64,000 bases of DNA from Phycisphaerales bacterium (GCA_020852515.1 JADZAS010000014.1:1-64000); one strand, 5' to 3'. Shown: positions 41,893-49,918, counted from the stretch's first letter. Numbers and translations: made by a program. The notes: a model not told the origin generated them from the letters alone.

Positions 41893-42354
41893 ATGCGGAG
41901 CAGACTTCGAAGCACGATCAAGTGGAGTTGCACGCTGCTCACCGTGCTGCTGTTGGTCATGTGGGTGGGGAGTGCGTGGTGGTGGGGCGGCGTCGACCGT
42001 GCACCGGCGAGTTACGTAGGAATGTCCGCCGGTCGAATTGGTATTGGATGGCGGGAGCCTTGGTCAATCACCTCCATGACGGGTGATTGGGTGTTTGTAC
42101 GATCATCCCTTCGAATTCAATGGTGGTTCGAGGGCCGGAAGGTAGCATCGGGCGGCACTACGTTTAGCACTGTTCTAATGCCGATGTGGCCGCTGGTCGT
42201 GCTGGCTGCCACGCCGACGATTTGGATCTGGTGGCACGATCGCCGCAGCCCGCCGACCGGGTGCCGCAACTGCGGTTACGACCTGCGCGGCGCGGCTCAT
42301 GAAGTGTGTCCCGAGTGCGGCGCTACTCCGAAAGGGTTGACGGTGACAAGTTGA
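41893..42354 (+). CDS. Zinc-ribbon membrane protein of the RSTIKW family
   Basis: The 153-residue product opens with MRSRLRSTIKW and a membrane segment (TLLTVLLLVMWVGSAWWW). A variable extracytoplasmic part follows (about 33-95), then a second membrane segment (MPMWPLVVLAATPTIWIWW) and the tail CRNCGYDLRGAAHEVCPECG. Near-identical N-termini and tails occur in the minus-strand genes at 50685, 51243, 51713 and 52214, while the middle differs strongly between copies. That pattern suggests a recognition or sensing part held between constant membrane and zinc modules; this is inference. It starts nine bases after the previous stop. Confidence 0.72.
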   Translation: MRSRLRSTIKWSCTLLTVLLLVMWVGSAWWWGGVDRAPASYVGMSAGRIGIGWREPWSITSMTGDWVFVRSSLRIQWWFEGRKVASGGTTFSTVLMPMWPLVVLAATPTIWIWWHDRRSPPTGCRNCGYDLRGAAHEVCPECGATPKGLTVTS

Positions 42355-42716
42355 ACGATCAGCCCCAGAACCAGCCCGGACCGCCGCACCAGCCATCCCC
42401 CGAGGATCTCGCAAAGTCGCAATCATTCGCGCGGGCCGGCACAGGTGGACTGATCCTCGTCGGCATGCTCCTGTTTCTTCTGTGGATTCCCATCATGAAG
42501 ACGGGAGAGTTCAGCGTCGTCGCCAGCGACGCGTGTATTGTGTTCGCCATGCTGTTTGGAGCGTTGGCCATCACCGTCTACTGCTTCTACCGGGCGGTGA
42601 AGTTACGAATGCCGGAGCGCGACGACCTGGTCTGCCGCACCTGCGGCTACGACCTGCGCGGCAATGTGAGCGGCGTGTGTCCGGAGTGCGGCGGCGAAGC
42701 GCCAAATCGGGCGTAG
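42351..42716 (+). CDS. Small membrane protein with CxxCGYDLRG zinc ribbon
   Basis: The product has 121 residues if started at TTG 42351, which overlaps the preceding stop; a GTG at 42306 is an alternative. A Pro/Gln-rich start precedes two membrane segments (GGLILVGMLLFLLWIPIM and ACIVFAMLFGALAITVYCFY). The tail is CRTCGYDLRGNVSGVCPECGGEAP. It differs from the RSTIKW type in having no large middle part. The third zinc-ribbon gene in this tandem set, likely cotranscribed with the other two. Confidence 0.65.
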   Translation: MNDQPQNQPGPPHQPSPEDLAKSQSFARAGTGGLILVGMLLFLLWIPIMKTGEFSVVASDACIVFAMLFGALAITVYCFYRAVKLRMPERDDLVCRTCGYDLRGNVSGVCPECGGEAPNRA

Positions 42717-42804
42717 GTCGGGACCGCTGCTCTGAGCGCGGCCCGGCAGTTCAACTGACGTCGCCGCGGTTCAAGCCTCGGTTCCAATCGCCGCAGCGCG
42801 CAGA

Positions 42805-42906
42805 TCCGAGCCCCGACCGTAAGGGAGGGTCTTCGCCAAACACCGGTCCTCGCCGTCAACGGTTTTCGCGCTCCCGCAGGTCCAACACCCGTGCTTACGC
42901 GTGGGG
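42805..42906. repeat. 102-bp REP-like repeat, copy 2
   Basis: This second copy of the element at 40921-41022 is in the same orientation. Its ends CGAGCCCCGACCGTAAG and CTTACGCGTGGGGCTCG are inverted relative to each other. The two copies bracket the three zinc-ribbon genes. It lies between converging genes, where it could serve as a two-way transcription end. Confidence 0.75.
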
Positions 42907-42942
42907 CTCGGTTTCCGACGGAGCGGCTCACGTGTCAATCGT

Positions 42943-44043
42943 TCACCCCAGCCGCGGATCAATCAGCGCCTTGACCACGGCGCGCGACTCGACCGCCGCG
43001 AGCGCTTCGTTCGCCTGGCTCAGTCCGAAGCGCTGCATGCGCATCTCGGCCCACGGCCGGGCGCGCTGCGGATCCTTGAGAATCTCCACACCGCGATAGA
43101 AGTGCGAAAAGTCCGAGCCCCAGCAGCCGCGCACGTCGAGGTGTTTGCGGTTGAGATCAAGATGCGGGTTGAACGGCACCTCGCCGTGATCGGTGTACTG
43201 GCCGACCACCACGACGCGCCCGGCATCGCGCGTGAAGCGCATCGCCTGCACGACCGCGGCCGGCGCGCCGGTGGCTTCGATCGTCACATCGGCGCCGCGC
43301 CCCTGCGTGTGCTGGCGCACCCACTCATGCCGGGCCGGCTCATCGCACTCCATAAAGTCGAGCGTTGCGCTCGCGCCGACCTGCCGCGCCGCTTCCAACC
43401 GCGCTGCCGGGTTGCCGATGCACAGCACGCTCAGCGCCCCGGCCATGCGCGCAAACACCACCGCCGAGAGCCCCACCGGCCCGCTGCCCAGCACGAGCAC
43501 CGTCTCGCCGAGGCGAACCTCAGCGCGATCCACCGCGTGCAGCGCCGTCGGCAGCGAGCAGCCCGCGGCCATGTACGTTTCGTAGGGCAGATCGTCGAGA
43601 CGAATGCAGCGCGTGCCCGGCTTGAGGTAGAGTTGCTGCGCCCAGCCGCCGGTGAGCCCGTCGCGCACGCCGAACGTAATGCCATACACCTTGCGCTTCG
43701 GACATCGCGTCGAGGCCTTGGCGACGAGGCAGTGCCAGCAGGCGTTGCACGTGCCGTGTACATCAAGGAAGGTGATGCGATCGCCCTCGCGCAGCGGCCG
43801 GCCGTTGTCGTCGAGCAGCGTGCCGCGCACTTTGCTCAGCACGCCGGCCGAGACGTGGCCGGGGATGATCGGATACGGCACGCCTGAGAGCCGGCTGTCG
43901 CGCAGGTGCACATCCGTGCCGCAGACTTCGCTCAGATGCACCTCGAGCACTCCGCTGTCGGCTTCGAGCGCGGGCTCGGGAAACTCGCGAATTTCGATCG
44001 GCTTGCCGCCGCCGGGCATGACGGCGGCCAGTACGCTGGGCAT
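42943..44043 (-). CDS. Zinc-dependent medium-chain alcohol dehydrogenase
   Basis: The 366-residue product is of the MDR type. The catalytic-zinc site is CGTDVHLRD plus the GHV motif, and the structural-zinc lobe is CNACWHCLVAKASTRC (four cysteines). The Rossmann motif is VLVLGSGPVGLSAVV. The family oxidises secondary alcohols or polyols such as threonine, sorbitol or glycerol derivatives with NAD(P); the substrate here is not evident. I chose ATG 44043, with GTG 44052 as an alternative. The SnoaL-like gene lies upstream in the same direction with a 44-base gap, so the minus-strand genes from 45502 down to here may form one transcript. Confidence 0.82.
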   Translation of the reverse strand: MPSVLAAVMPGGGKPIEIREFPEPALEADSGVLEVHLSEVCGTDVHLRDSRLSGVPYPIIPGHVSAGVLSKVRGTLLDDNGRPLREGDRITFLDVHGTCNACWHCLVAKASTRCPKRKVYGITFGVRDGLTGGWAQQLYLKPGTRCIRLDDLPYETYMAAGCSLPTALHAVDRAEVRLGETVLVLGSGPVGLSAVVFARMAGALSVLCIGNPAARLEAARQVGASATLDFMECDEPARHEWVRQHTQGRGADVTIEATGAPAAVVQAMRFTRDAGRVVVVGQYTDHGEVPFNPHLDLNRKHLDVRGCWGSDFSHFYRGVEILKDPQRARPWAEMRMQRFGLSQANEALAAVESRAVVKALIDPRLG

Positions 44044-44087
44044 GGGAGTCACTCATCCGTTGGATCGTTCGGACACCTGAACTTCGG

Positions 44088-44498
44088 TCACGGCTTCATC
44101 GCATCCCAGATCACCTTCGTATCCGTGAACTGGCGGAAGCGAGTCACCTTGCCATCGGCCACATCGTAGACGTGCGCCGCCGGGCTGCGCATGGACTTGC
44201 CGGTGCCGCGATGGACTCCCGAGTAGGTTCCGATGACGACGATCGTGTCGCCGGCGTCCAGGTACTGCTCGATCTCGAACTTCCACGCCTCCCAGTCGTT
44301 GTTGAAAGTCTTGAAGACGCTGTCGACCACGGCCTGAGCGCCGCGCTTTGTCGAGCCGCGCGGAAAGCCGACGTTCTGAATCCATTCGAGATCGGGATGG
44401 CAGATCTGCAGGAAAGAGTCGTAGTCCTTCTCGCGAAACGCGCGGTACAGCTCCTCGATCACCCGAACGTTGTCCGATGATGTCTGTGGATCACGCAT
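44088..44498 (-). CDS. SnoaL-like (NTF2 fold) protein
   Basis: The 136-residue product has the NTF2-like layout: an N-terminal helix pair (VRVIEELYRAFREKDYDSFLQI), HPDLEWIQ, then strands IEQYLDAGDTIVVIGTYSG and SPAAHVYDVADGKVTRFRQFTD. The latter two are typical of SnoaL/ketosteroid isomerase-like proteins with a polar cavity. Members act as isomerases, cyclases or small-molecule binders, and the sequence does not say which. The ATG at 44498 lies eight bases inside the end of the upstream gene, which suggests translational coupling. Confidence 0.75.
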   Translation of the reverse strand: MRDPQTSSDNVRVIEELYRAFREKDYDSFLQICHPDLEWIQNVGFPRGSTKRGAQAVVDSVFKTFNNDWEAWKFEIEQYLDAGDTIVVIGTYSGVHRGTGKSMRSPAAHVYDVADGKVTRFRQFTDTKVIWDAMKP

Positions 44499-45354
44499 CA
44501 AGGCGCCTCTCATACGGCACGATCTCGCCTTGCTCAACGTAGCGCTTCATCAGGCGCAGGTACATCGCCCAGCAGAACGACGACGTGCGAAAGTGGTCAT
44601 TCAACTCCGGCCAGCCGGTGTGGCTGAAGCGCACCTGCGTCCCGCCCTCGATCGGCGACAACTCGAAGCACACGCGCGAGCCGATCCAGTCATCATCCGC
44701 GTGCACCATGCTCAGTTCGAACATGCGCCCGACCTCGCACGCCGAAACAATTGCCCGCCACACGTAGCCCGGGCCGAAATCGAGCACGTACTCACTTCCC
44801 TCGCGCACCTCGCCGGCGCAGCGCCGCGTCCACCACGCATCGAGGCCGCCCGGCGTGGAGATCGCTTCAAACACATCTTTCGCGGGCGCGCTGATCGGAA
44901 AATCGTGATGAATCGCGGCCGCCGCCGGGCCACGCTCAGCACTCGGGCGCTTCGTCGCCATGATGAGCGCTGCGCCGCACTCCGGGCAGCGCGTCGCGTT
45001 GCTGCCGCGCAGGTCGTAGCCGCACGCGAGGCAGACCGTGCGATGCCCCTTGAGTGCCGAGGCCCGCAGTTCCTTGCGCAGGTCGTCGCGGATCACGCCA
45101 AGCTGGTGCAGGTACATCGCCACGGCAACGCCCGCGCCCAGCGCTGGATACGCCACAGCCACGAACCACCCGCCGCGATAGTCAAACATCCAGCCCGTCG
45201 CGCCAAGCAGCAGCCCGCCAACGAGAGCGCCCACGACAATTGCGCGAATGACAATGAACGGGTAGACCCACCAGCGCAGCCGCGCCAGCACCGCCCGCCG
45301 CTCGGCCGCATCCAGCTGCGCCAGTTCAGGAAACCCGCCGATGCGCCAGATCAT
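44491..45354 (-). CDS. Membrane zinc-ribbon protein fused to an SRPBCC (AHSA1-like) domain
   Basis: The 287-residue product has two N-terminal membrane segments (about 28-48 and 54-76). CLACGYDLRGSNATRCPECG follows at about 108-127, and then an AHSA1/START-type SRPBCC domain from about 145 (IHHDFPISAPAKDVFEAISTPGGLDAWW) to the end. In all other members here the ribbon ends the protein, so this is a fusion. An internal ATG at the junction (MATKRPSAERG) could start the SRPBCC part alone, but it lacks a clear ribosome site. SRPBCC domains bind hydrophobic ligands. Start ATG 45354 follows GGAG. Its end overlaps the SnoaL-like gene. Confidence 0.72.
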   Translation of the reverse strand: MIWRIGGFPELAQLDAAERRAVLARLRWWVYPFIVIRAIVVGALVGGLLLGATGWMFDYRGGWFVAVAYPALGAGVAVAMYLHQLGVIRDDLRKELRASALKGHRTVCLACGYDLRGSNATRCPECGAALIMATKRPSAERGPAAAAIHHDFPISAPAKDVFEAISTPGGLDAWWTRRCAGEVREGSEYVLDFGPGYVWRAIVSACEVGRMFELSMVHADDDWIGSRVCFELSPIEGGTQVRFSHTGWPELNDHFRTSSFCWAMYLRLMKRYVEQGEIVPYERRLDA

Positions 45355-45382
45355 GGTGCACTCCGGTCCGCGCCGCGCCACG

Positions 45383-45502
45383 TCAGAAGTGATACCCCTT
45401 CTTCTCCGAATCCGACGGCCCCGCGAAGAGCAGCAGCACCAGCGCCACCCCGTAGCGCAGCCACGCGCTCTGCCCGCCCCACCACTCGATGAGCCTCACC
45501 AT
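45383..45502 (-). CDS. Very small single-span membrane protein (39 residues)
   Basis: ATG 45502-45500 follows a perfect AAAGGAGG site at an ideal distance. The 39 residues read as a short Trp-rich start (MVRLIEWWGGQSAW), a hydrophobic span (YGVALVLLLF) and a charged tail (SDSEKKGYHF). The stop is 28 bases before the start of the zinc-ribbon/SRPBCC gene, so it fits the same transcript. The strong ribosome site and membrane character make it a credible short gene. Function unknown. Confidence 0.6.
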   Translation of the reverse strand: MVRLIEWWGGQSAWLRYGVALVLLLFAGPSDSEKKGYHF

Positions 45503-45530
45503 CGCCTCCTTTCACGTGCGCCGCCGCGAC

Positions 45531-46220
45531 TCAGGCCGGCGCCGCGGCCGTCTCGTCCGCGATAACCGCCATCGCAAAGCCGTCGTATTTCTTGCACCCG
45601 ACCATCTGCATCACCGTGGCGCTGACGCGCCGGTCGCGCGAGACGTGTTCGATGAAGCGCCGCACGCCGCGCACCGCCGTGTCCCGGCTCTCGCCGTCGA
45701 GCACCGCGCCTTCGCGCACCACGTTATCGACGATGATCATGCTGCCCGGGCGGCCCAGGCGCACCGCCCACTCGTAATACTCGGTGATCTGCTCCTTGTC
45801 GGCGTCGATGAAGAAGAAGTCGAACGCGCCGACCTTCTCGGCCGCGAGCGCCGGCAGGGTATCCATCGCCTTGCCCACGCGGATTTCGACGCACCGCCCC
45901 AGCCCCGCGCGCTCGACGTTGGCCTGGGCGACTTCGGCGTGGCGCGGCTCGGCTTCGAGCGTAATCAGCCGCCCGCCGCGGCGCAGGGCTCGCCCGAGCC
46001 AGATCGTGCTGTAGCCGCCCAGCGTACCGATCTCGAGAATGCGGCTGGCGCCCATCGCGCGCGCCATGAGGTGCAGCGCCTTGCCGAAGCACGGCGAGAC
46101 CTGGATCTCAGGCAGGCCGGCCTTGCGGCTCGCCTCCAGCGCCGCCTCCAGAGCCGCATCGCGCCGCACGAGGTGCTCGACCACGTATGCATCGACCGCA
46201 TCCCACATCTGCTGGCTCAT
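45531..46220 (-). CDS. O-methyltransferase, catechol/caffeoyl-CoA type
   Basis: The 229-residue product has the class I SAM fold of family 3 O-methyltransferases. Motif I is ILEIGTLGGYSTIWLG, the acidic binding strand is LITLEAEPRHAEVAQAN, the metal-binding and catalytic segment is FDFFFIDADKEQITEYYEWA, and IIVDNVVREG follows. The DADK...DN pattern binds a divalent metal that orients a catechol-type hydroxyl group. It would methylate a vicinal diphenol or a similar small molecule. It is outside the aromatic cluster and on the opposite strand, so a link to it is possible but unsupported. The gene starts at ATG 46220. Confidence 0.85.
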   Translation of the reverse strand: MSQQMWDAVDAYVVEHLVRRDAALEAALEASRKAGLPEIQVSPCFGKALHLMARAMGASRILEIGTLGGYSTIWLGRALRRGGRLITLEAEPRHAEVAQANVERAGLGRCVEIRVGKAMDTLPALAAEKVGAFDFFFIDADKEQITEYYEWAVRLGRPGSMIIVDNVVREGAVLDGESRDTAVRGVRRFIEHVSRDRRVSATVMQMVGCKKYDGFAMAVIADETAAAPA

Positions 46221-46271
46221 GCGGCATGGTACGCACGAGCCCCCCTCGCAGCGGGCGCCGGTCGGGCCGCT

Positions 46272-46409
46272 TCAGAGCACGCGCAGCGCCACATCTCGGT
46301 TCGCGCCTGGCGTAGCCGCGCTCAACCAATCGAGATCGTCTTCGCTGAGATCTTCAAGACTCGTCGAGCGGCGCTGGTCCAGGTCACTGATACTGTGCTG
46401 CTTGAGCAT
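46272..46409 (-). pseudogene. Partial copy of the EDDF-WL small-protein family
   Basis: A 45-codon frame from ATG 46409 contains LEDLSEDDLDWLSAATPGA, clearly related to VDDLTEDDFEWLAAAEPGDY in the gene immediately upstream. The N-terminal half of the family is missing and no ribosome site is visible. I read it as a decayed tandem duplicate, although a short expressed protein is not excluded. Confidence 0.45.
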
Positions 46410-46458
46410 GAAACGCCACCGACCATTCACGCCCTCTCGCGGTCGCGTCGGCGTGGCG

Positions 46459-46782
46459 CTAGCGGCGCCTGGAAGCTTGGCGCCCGATCGAATTCTGCAT
46501 CGGCCGCTCGCTGGGGGACCACCGTTCACCCGGTGGGTCGGCGCAATCGATCCAGCGGTAATCGCCGGGCTCGGCTGCGGCGAGCCATTCGAAATCATCT
46601 TCCGTCAGATCATCCACACTGCACTCCCTGTGGATGTGAGTGCCCGCATGGTGCCGCACAAGTTGCACATTCGTCCAGCCTCGCTTGCGCAGCAGGATTC
46701 GCAGTTCGCCGACACTGTACACTTCGAGCGCGATCGCGCTGGCGCCAGCCCGGCTGATGTCGTGGATTTCGATCTGAGCCAT
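46459..46782 (-). CDS. Small protein of the EDDF-WL family
   Basis: The 107-residue product starts at ATG 46782, nine bases after GGAGG. It begins MAQIEIHDISRAGASAIALEV and continues with an alpha/beta-looking segment (VGELRILLRKRGWTNVQLVRHH). The signature DDLTEDDFEWLAAAEPGDYRWIDC is followed by a basic tail. The same layout (short acidic start, helix with L-R-R-G, then L-(T/S)-x-x-D-F-x-W-L and a Tyr/Cys-rich end) occurs in the genes at 61165 and 61442. I know of no function for the family; no signal or membrane segment is present. Confidence 0.6.
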   Translation of the reverse strand: MAQIEIHDISRAGASAIALEVYSVGELRILLRKRGWTNVQLVRHHAGTHIHRECSVDDLTEDDFEWLAAAEPGDYRWIDCADPPGERWSPSERPMQNSIGRQASRRR

Positions 46783-46899
46783 CGCAGGCAACCTCCACCA
46801 CGGATTGCCAAGTCATACCGACATTAGAAGCTAAAGGCGATAGGCAAATCACTCAATGCCGCACTTCCATTCTGCCCGGGGGTCCCCTTAAAACGACAC

Positions 46900-46931
46900 C
46901 GGCTTCGACCAGAGGGTGCAGGTCGAAGCCG
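46900..46931 (-). terminator. Hairpin, possible terminator
   Basis: CGGCTTCGACC at 46900-46910 and GGTCGAAGCCG at 46921-46931 form a perfect 11-base stem with a 10-base loop. On the minus strand a short T-rich stretch (GTTTT) follows a few bases later. It lies about 130 bases downstream of the DUF1508 gene at 47060 and may end its transcript. Confidence 0.4.
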
Positions 46932-47059
46932 TGTGGCGGTGCGAGGAAGTGACTCCCCGCGTTTGGCGCGTCTCTCTCTCCTCCGCGCATGAGCATCATT
47001 GGCGGCCCGTAAAAGGCGCAGCATCGGCAAAATGCTCATCGTGCTCATGAAGGGTTTTT

Positions 47060-47488
47060 TTATAGCCGTGGGCTCAAGGCCAGGGCCGCCGGCTGGGGCG
47101 ATGCGACCAGCCGCGGCCGGCTCTTCACGCCGCTGACAGGCGCCTCAGCAGCGGCCACCAGCATGCGAGCCAGCGCGGGCGCCGTCGGGGCCAGTTGCCG
47201 GCAGCGCAGCATCGCCTCATCGCGATCCGCCTCCACCGCGTAGGCGCTGCTCGTCGCCAGCACGCCGCGCGTCCGGCTGCTCAGCGTGAAGTACCAGCAC
47301 CATGGCGAGCTGCTCTCCCGCCCGTACTGGCAGGAGATCTGCGCATTGGCCCGGCACAGGGCGACGCAGTGCTGCGCATCCTCCAGCGCCTCGCACGGCT
47401 CGCCGAGCAGCAGCAGATCCCCGGCGCCGTCGAAAAACAGGAACCGGTACACTCCGCCCTGCGAGCAGGTAATGACGTATTGTGCCAT
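47060..47488 (-). CDS. Tandem DUF1508 (YegP-like) protein, divergent
   Basis: The 142-residue product contains two related units: YRFLFFDGAGDLLLLGEPCEALEDAQHCVALCRANA (about 14-49) and CWYFTLSSRTRGVLATSSAYAVEADRDEAMLRCRQLAP (about 63-100). Each has the DUF1508 layout of two strands, a turn with G, L/I-x-x-S and a helix. YegP of E. coli also has two such units. The paralogues at 50105, 55249, 55767 and 60687 share the plan, with a conserved Cys-Arg at the end of the first helix. The family has no established biochemical function that I know of. The C-terminal tail is Ala/Pro-rich. Confidence 0.6.
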   Translation of the reverse strand: MAQYVITCSQGGVYRFLFFDGAGDLLLLGEPCEALEDAQHCVALCRANAQISCQYGRESSSPWCWYFTLSSRTRGVLATSSAYAVEADRDEAMLRCRQLAPTAPALARMLVAAAEAPVSGVKSRPRLVASPQPAALALSPRL

Positions 47489-47794
47489 CGTCTGCAGCCT
47501 CGCCGGCTGGACGCCGGCGATCCCCTATGCCACCGTGAGGAATTGACTGCATTGTACATCCACAATGACTGGCTCGCAGCCGCCAAATTACCATTTGGAG
47601 AATTGTGGAAAACTCGCCTCGTGCCGCCGGAACCGGGGGGCAGGCCTGACCGGCTCAGAACCCCAAACCCCGTCTGCCCCCGCCGCCTAGCCATTTCGCC
47701 ACCGCGCCCGGCCTCAGATGCCGCTCCAGTCTGCGTAGATATTGCGATTTTTCACCAAAACGGCTGATCCTGCTCCCGAATTCGCCTTCAGATC
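47489..47794. other. Intergenic stretch between divergent genes
   Basis: This is the upstream region shared by the minus-strand DUF1508 gene and the plus-strand secreted protein. Part of it (47545-47615) is locally A/T-richer, with TGTACA-like and AATTGTGGAAAA tracts where promoters could lie. No open frame with coding character is seen on either strand. Confidence 0.5.
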
Positions 47795-47803
47795 TGGTAT
47801 CAT
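47795..47803 (+). promoter_or_regulatory. Candidate extended -10 promoter element
   Basis: TGG directly followed by TATCAT gives an extended -10 (TGnTATcAT). No good -35 box lies 17 bases upstream, as is usual for this type. It would give a leader of roughly 105 bases before the start at 47917. Confidence 0.3.
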
Positions 47804-47916
47804 GGGCGCCGTTGAGCGGGCTTTGCCGCCACGCGTTCGCGTCGGCGCCCGCTGAAGCGCTGCGCTCGCAGCGCGACAATGGTCTTTGCCACGACAATGG
47901 CAGAAGGAGAAGAGAC

Positions 47917-48891
47917 ATGAGAGCGAAGGAAATGTTGGTTCTGGCCGCAGGCGTAACGCTGCTCGCCGGAGGCGCAGCGCTGGCCAATGACCCCGTCCCC
48001 ACCAGCGACGGCCGCACCCTGACTCCAGGCGTCGCCGGCAGCGTCGATCAGACGGTCTACCCACAGGGCTGCCCGGTTGTCTACGAGACGTTCACCGACA
48101 GCTTCCCGCCTAACTACGGCACGGGCTGGACGATCTCGGACTGGCCGCAGATCGGCTGCTGGGGCCCCGCCCACAAGTTCACCTCAGCAGGCGACTACGC
48201 CCTGTGCCAGGTTCTCGTCTCCGCCACGCACGTGACGGGCGTGAATCAATATCAGGTGCGCCTGCACGCCGATGACGCCGGCGGCAGCGAGCCCGGCACC
48301 GCGCTGGGAACGTGGGACTTCACCGGGATTCCGCAGAACCAGGCTGGTCCCACGCCCCTGCTCGAGTGCGATGCCACCGGCATCTCCCTCGACAACGGCG
48401 CGAGCTACTGGCTCTCCATCGTCGCCAGCGGCGGCGCGAGCAACTCATGGGGAGTGCTGCGCCAGAGTACGCTGCCCGGCAACGAGCGCCCCAACGCCAC
48501 CTGGAAGTGCACCAACTGGGAGTTCCGCGGCACGCTCAACGCCGGCGCCTGGCGCGTCACCGGCGAAGAGGGCGGCGCAGGCCCGCGAATCAGCGTCAGC
48601 GGCGATTGCCCCGGCCGCGTCACCGTCGCGTGGTCCAACGCCACCCCGAACCAGCCCATGGCCATCGCTTCGGCGTCCAGCACCGGCTCGTACGTCGTCC
48701 CCGGCGGCCCCTGCGCGGGAACCACCCTCGGCCTGAGCAGCAGCGGCCTGCAGGTTAACTACCAGGGCGGCACCGGCAGCGGCGCCGGACAGGTCAGCAG
48801 CAACGTCGGCACCGGCGCGTGCGGACGATACGTCCAGATGGTCGTCGTCGGCAGCCCCTGCGAGACCAGCAACGTCGTCCAGGTTCCGTAA
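47917..48891 (+). CDS. Secreted protein of unknown function
   Basis: The 324-residue product has a signal peptide (about 1-23, GGAALAN) and a Cys-containing, Gly/Ser/Thr-rich extracellular sequence. Residues about 45-215 form a beta-rich domain (CPVVYETFTDSFPPNYGTGW ... WEFRGTLNAGAWRVTGEE), similar in feel to choice-of-anchor or jelly-roll modules. Residues about 225-324 form a second module opening ISVSGDCPGRVTVAW, with paired cysteines. It has no catalytic motif. ATG 47917 follows AGAAGGAG. The gene stands alone, with a candidate promoter before it and a strong terminator 48 bases after its stop, so it is probably a single-gene transcript. Confidence 0.72.
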   Translation: MRAKEMLVLAAGVTLLAGGAALANDPVPTSDGRTLTPGVAGSVDQTVYPQGCPVVYETFTDSFPPNYGTGWTISDWPQIGCWGPAHKFTSAGDYALCQVLVSATHVTGVNQYQVRLHADDAGGSEPGTALGTWDFTGIPQNQAGPTPLLECDATGISLDNGASYWLSIVASGGASNSWGVLRQSTLPGNERPNATWKCTNWEFRGTLNAGAWRVTGEEGGAGPRISVSGDCPGRVTVAWSNATPNQPMAIASASSTGSYVVPGGPCAGTTLGLSSSGLQVNYQGGTGSGAGQVSSNVGTGACGRYVQMVVVGSPCETSNVVQVP

Positions 48892-48938
48892 TGCATCATC
48901 CCGCGTCGCTCTGAAGCGACCGGCGTGATCCAATCTGC

Positions 48939-48977
48939 GCAGCCTCACCTCGAAAGAGGTGAGGCTGCGTTCTTTTT
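48939..48977 (+). terminator. Rho-independent terminator
   Basis: GCAGCCTCACCTC (48939-48951) and GAGGTGAGGCTGC (48956-48968) form a perfect 13-base stem capped by the stable tetraloop GAAA. GTTCTTTTT follows at once. It lies 48 bases after the stop of the secreted-protein gene. Confidence 0.9.
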
Positions 48978-49002
48978 GACGTCTCCACGCCCAAATGCAG
49001 GC

Positions 49003-49083
49003 GTAGGTCAGGTGCAAACCTGACAATTCGGCGCGTGCGCGCAGCCGACGGACCATTATGAACAGACTTCCACTCCGGCGGGA
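49003..49083. repeat. REP-like repeat flanking the haemoglobin gene, copy 1
   Basis: It contains the palindrome GTCAGGTGCAAACCTGAC followed by TTCGGCGCGTGCGCGCAGCC. The core (49003-49049) matches 49919-49963 closely and weaker similarity extends to a CTCCGGCGGG box at the end. Related GTCAGG...CCTGA palindromes occur at about 56469 and 56893 in the other orientation. Confidence 0.65.
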
Positions 49084-49161
49084 TGACGATTACGCTCGAC
49101 TCCGGCAACGACTTCAGGCCAGTCGTTGCCAGTGTCGCTCGAAAGGCCCCGGCGGAGCGAT

Positions 49162-49680
49162 TTACTTCGACTTGTAGCCTGCGGTCACTTCGTTCTTGTG
49201 CGCAGCGAAGGCCGCGAGGACTTCTCCCTTCTCGCGCGCAGGCACCTTGGCGAAGTCGAGGCTGCGCCCCAGTTCAGCGGCCACCTCATCAAACTCCTCG
49301 GGCGAGATTTTCAGATCACGATGCGCCTCTTCCAGACCCAGGTCAGTCTTTCCCGGCTGTGTCGCGGAGAACGTAAACGGCCCGCCTGTAACCTGGCAGA
49401 CCCACAACGTTCGCATGAACTTAAGGCCCGGCAATCGCTCCAGGTTCTTCGTGTGCCACTCCCGAAGGGCTGGGTTCTTCGAGTTCTTTCCAACGATCGG
49501 GTTCTCTACCACCGCATCGCTGAAGTGGTCAATGACTGCGGCGATCGCGTAAACGCCGCCGAGCCGTTCATACAGACTCTCTTCGACTTTCGGCTGGGCC
49601 TGCCCGGTGCCTGCGACGAGAACGGCCGTTAGACTGACTGCGATCGCGAGTGCTGCTGTGATTCCAAGTCGTGTTCTCAT
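49162..49680 (-). CDS. Exported group 1-type truncated haemoglobin
   Basis: The 172-residue product has a signal peptide (about 1-29, VAGTGQAQ) and a truncated-globin domain opening SLYERLGGVYAIAAVIDHF (35-53). The proximal histidine is H120 in EEAHRDLKISPEEFDEVAAELG, matching the family AHxxLxI pattern. It should bind haem and react with oxygen or nitric oxide. Truncated haemoglobins are normally cytoplasmic, so an export signal is unusual and predicts a periplasmic role, for example in nitric oxide removal. ATG 49680 begins the signal; the frame is open further upstream but that part is unlike coding sequence. It is enclosed by two REP-like repeats. Confidence 0.82.
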   Translation of the reverse strand: MRTRLGITAALAIAVSLTAVLVAGTGQAQPKVEESLYERLGGVYAIAAVIDHFSDAVVENPIVGKNSKNPALREWHTKNLERLPGLKFMRTLWVCQVTGGPFTFSATQPGKTDLGLEEAHRDLKISPEEFDEVAAELGRSLDFAKVPAREKGEVLAAFAAHKNEVTAGYKSK

Positions 49681-49918
49681 GATGATCTCTCTTCCCTTTT
49701 CCAGGTGCTTGTAATCCGCCCACCACGATGATGGGCGCGGCCGATGGTAGTGGAGCCGGCCGGATCGTCTTCTGAGCAAACCGCCCTGACGAGGCGGCAA
49801 CCAAGTGCCAAACTCGCCTGCCGCCTCTCCAGATCGCCGGACCGACGAGCGAGCCTGCCCTCAGGCCCTAAGCGAAGTCGAATGGCGGGGGCACGGGGTT
49901 TGACGCACAACGAGTCAG

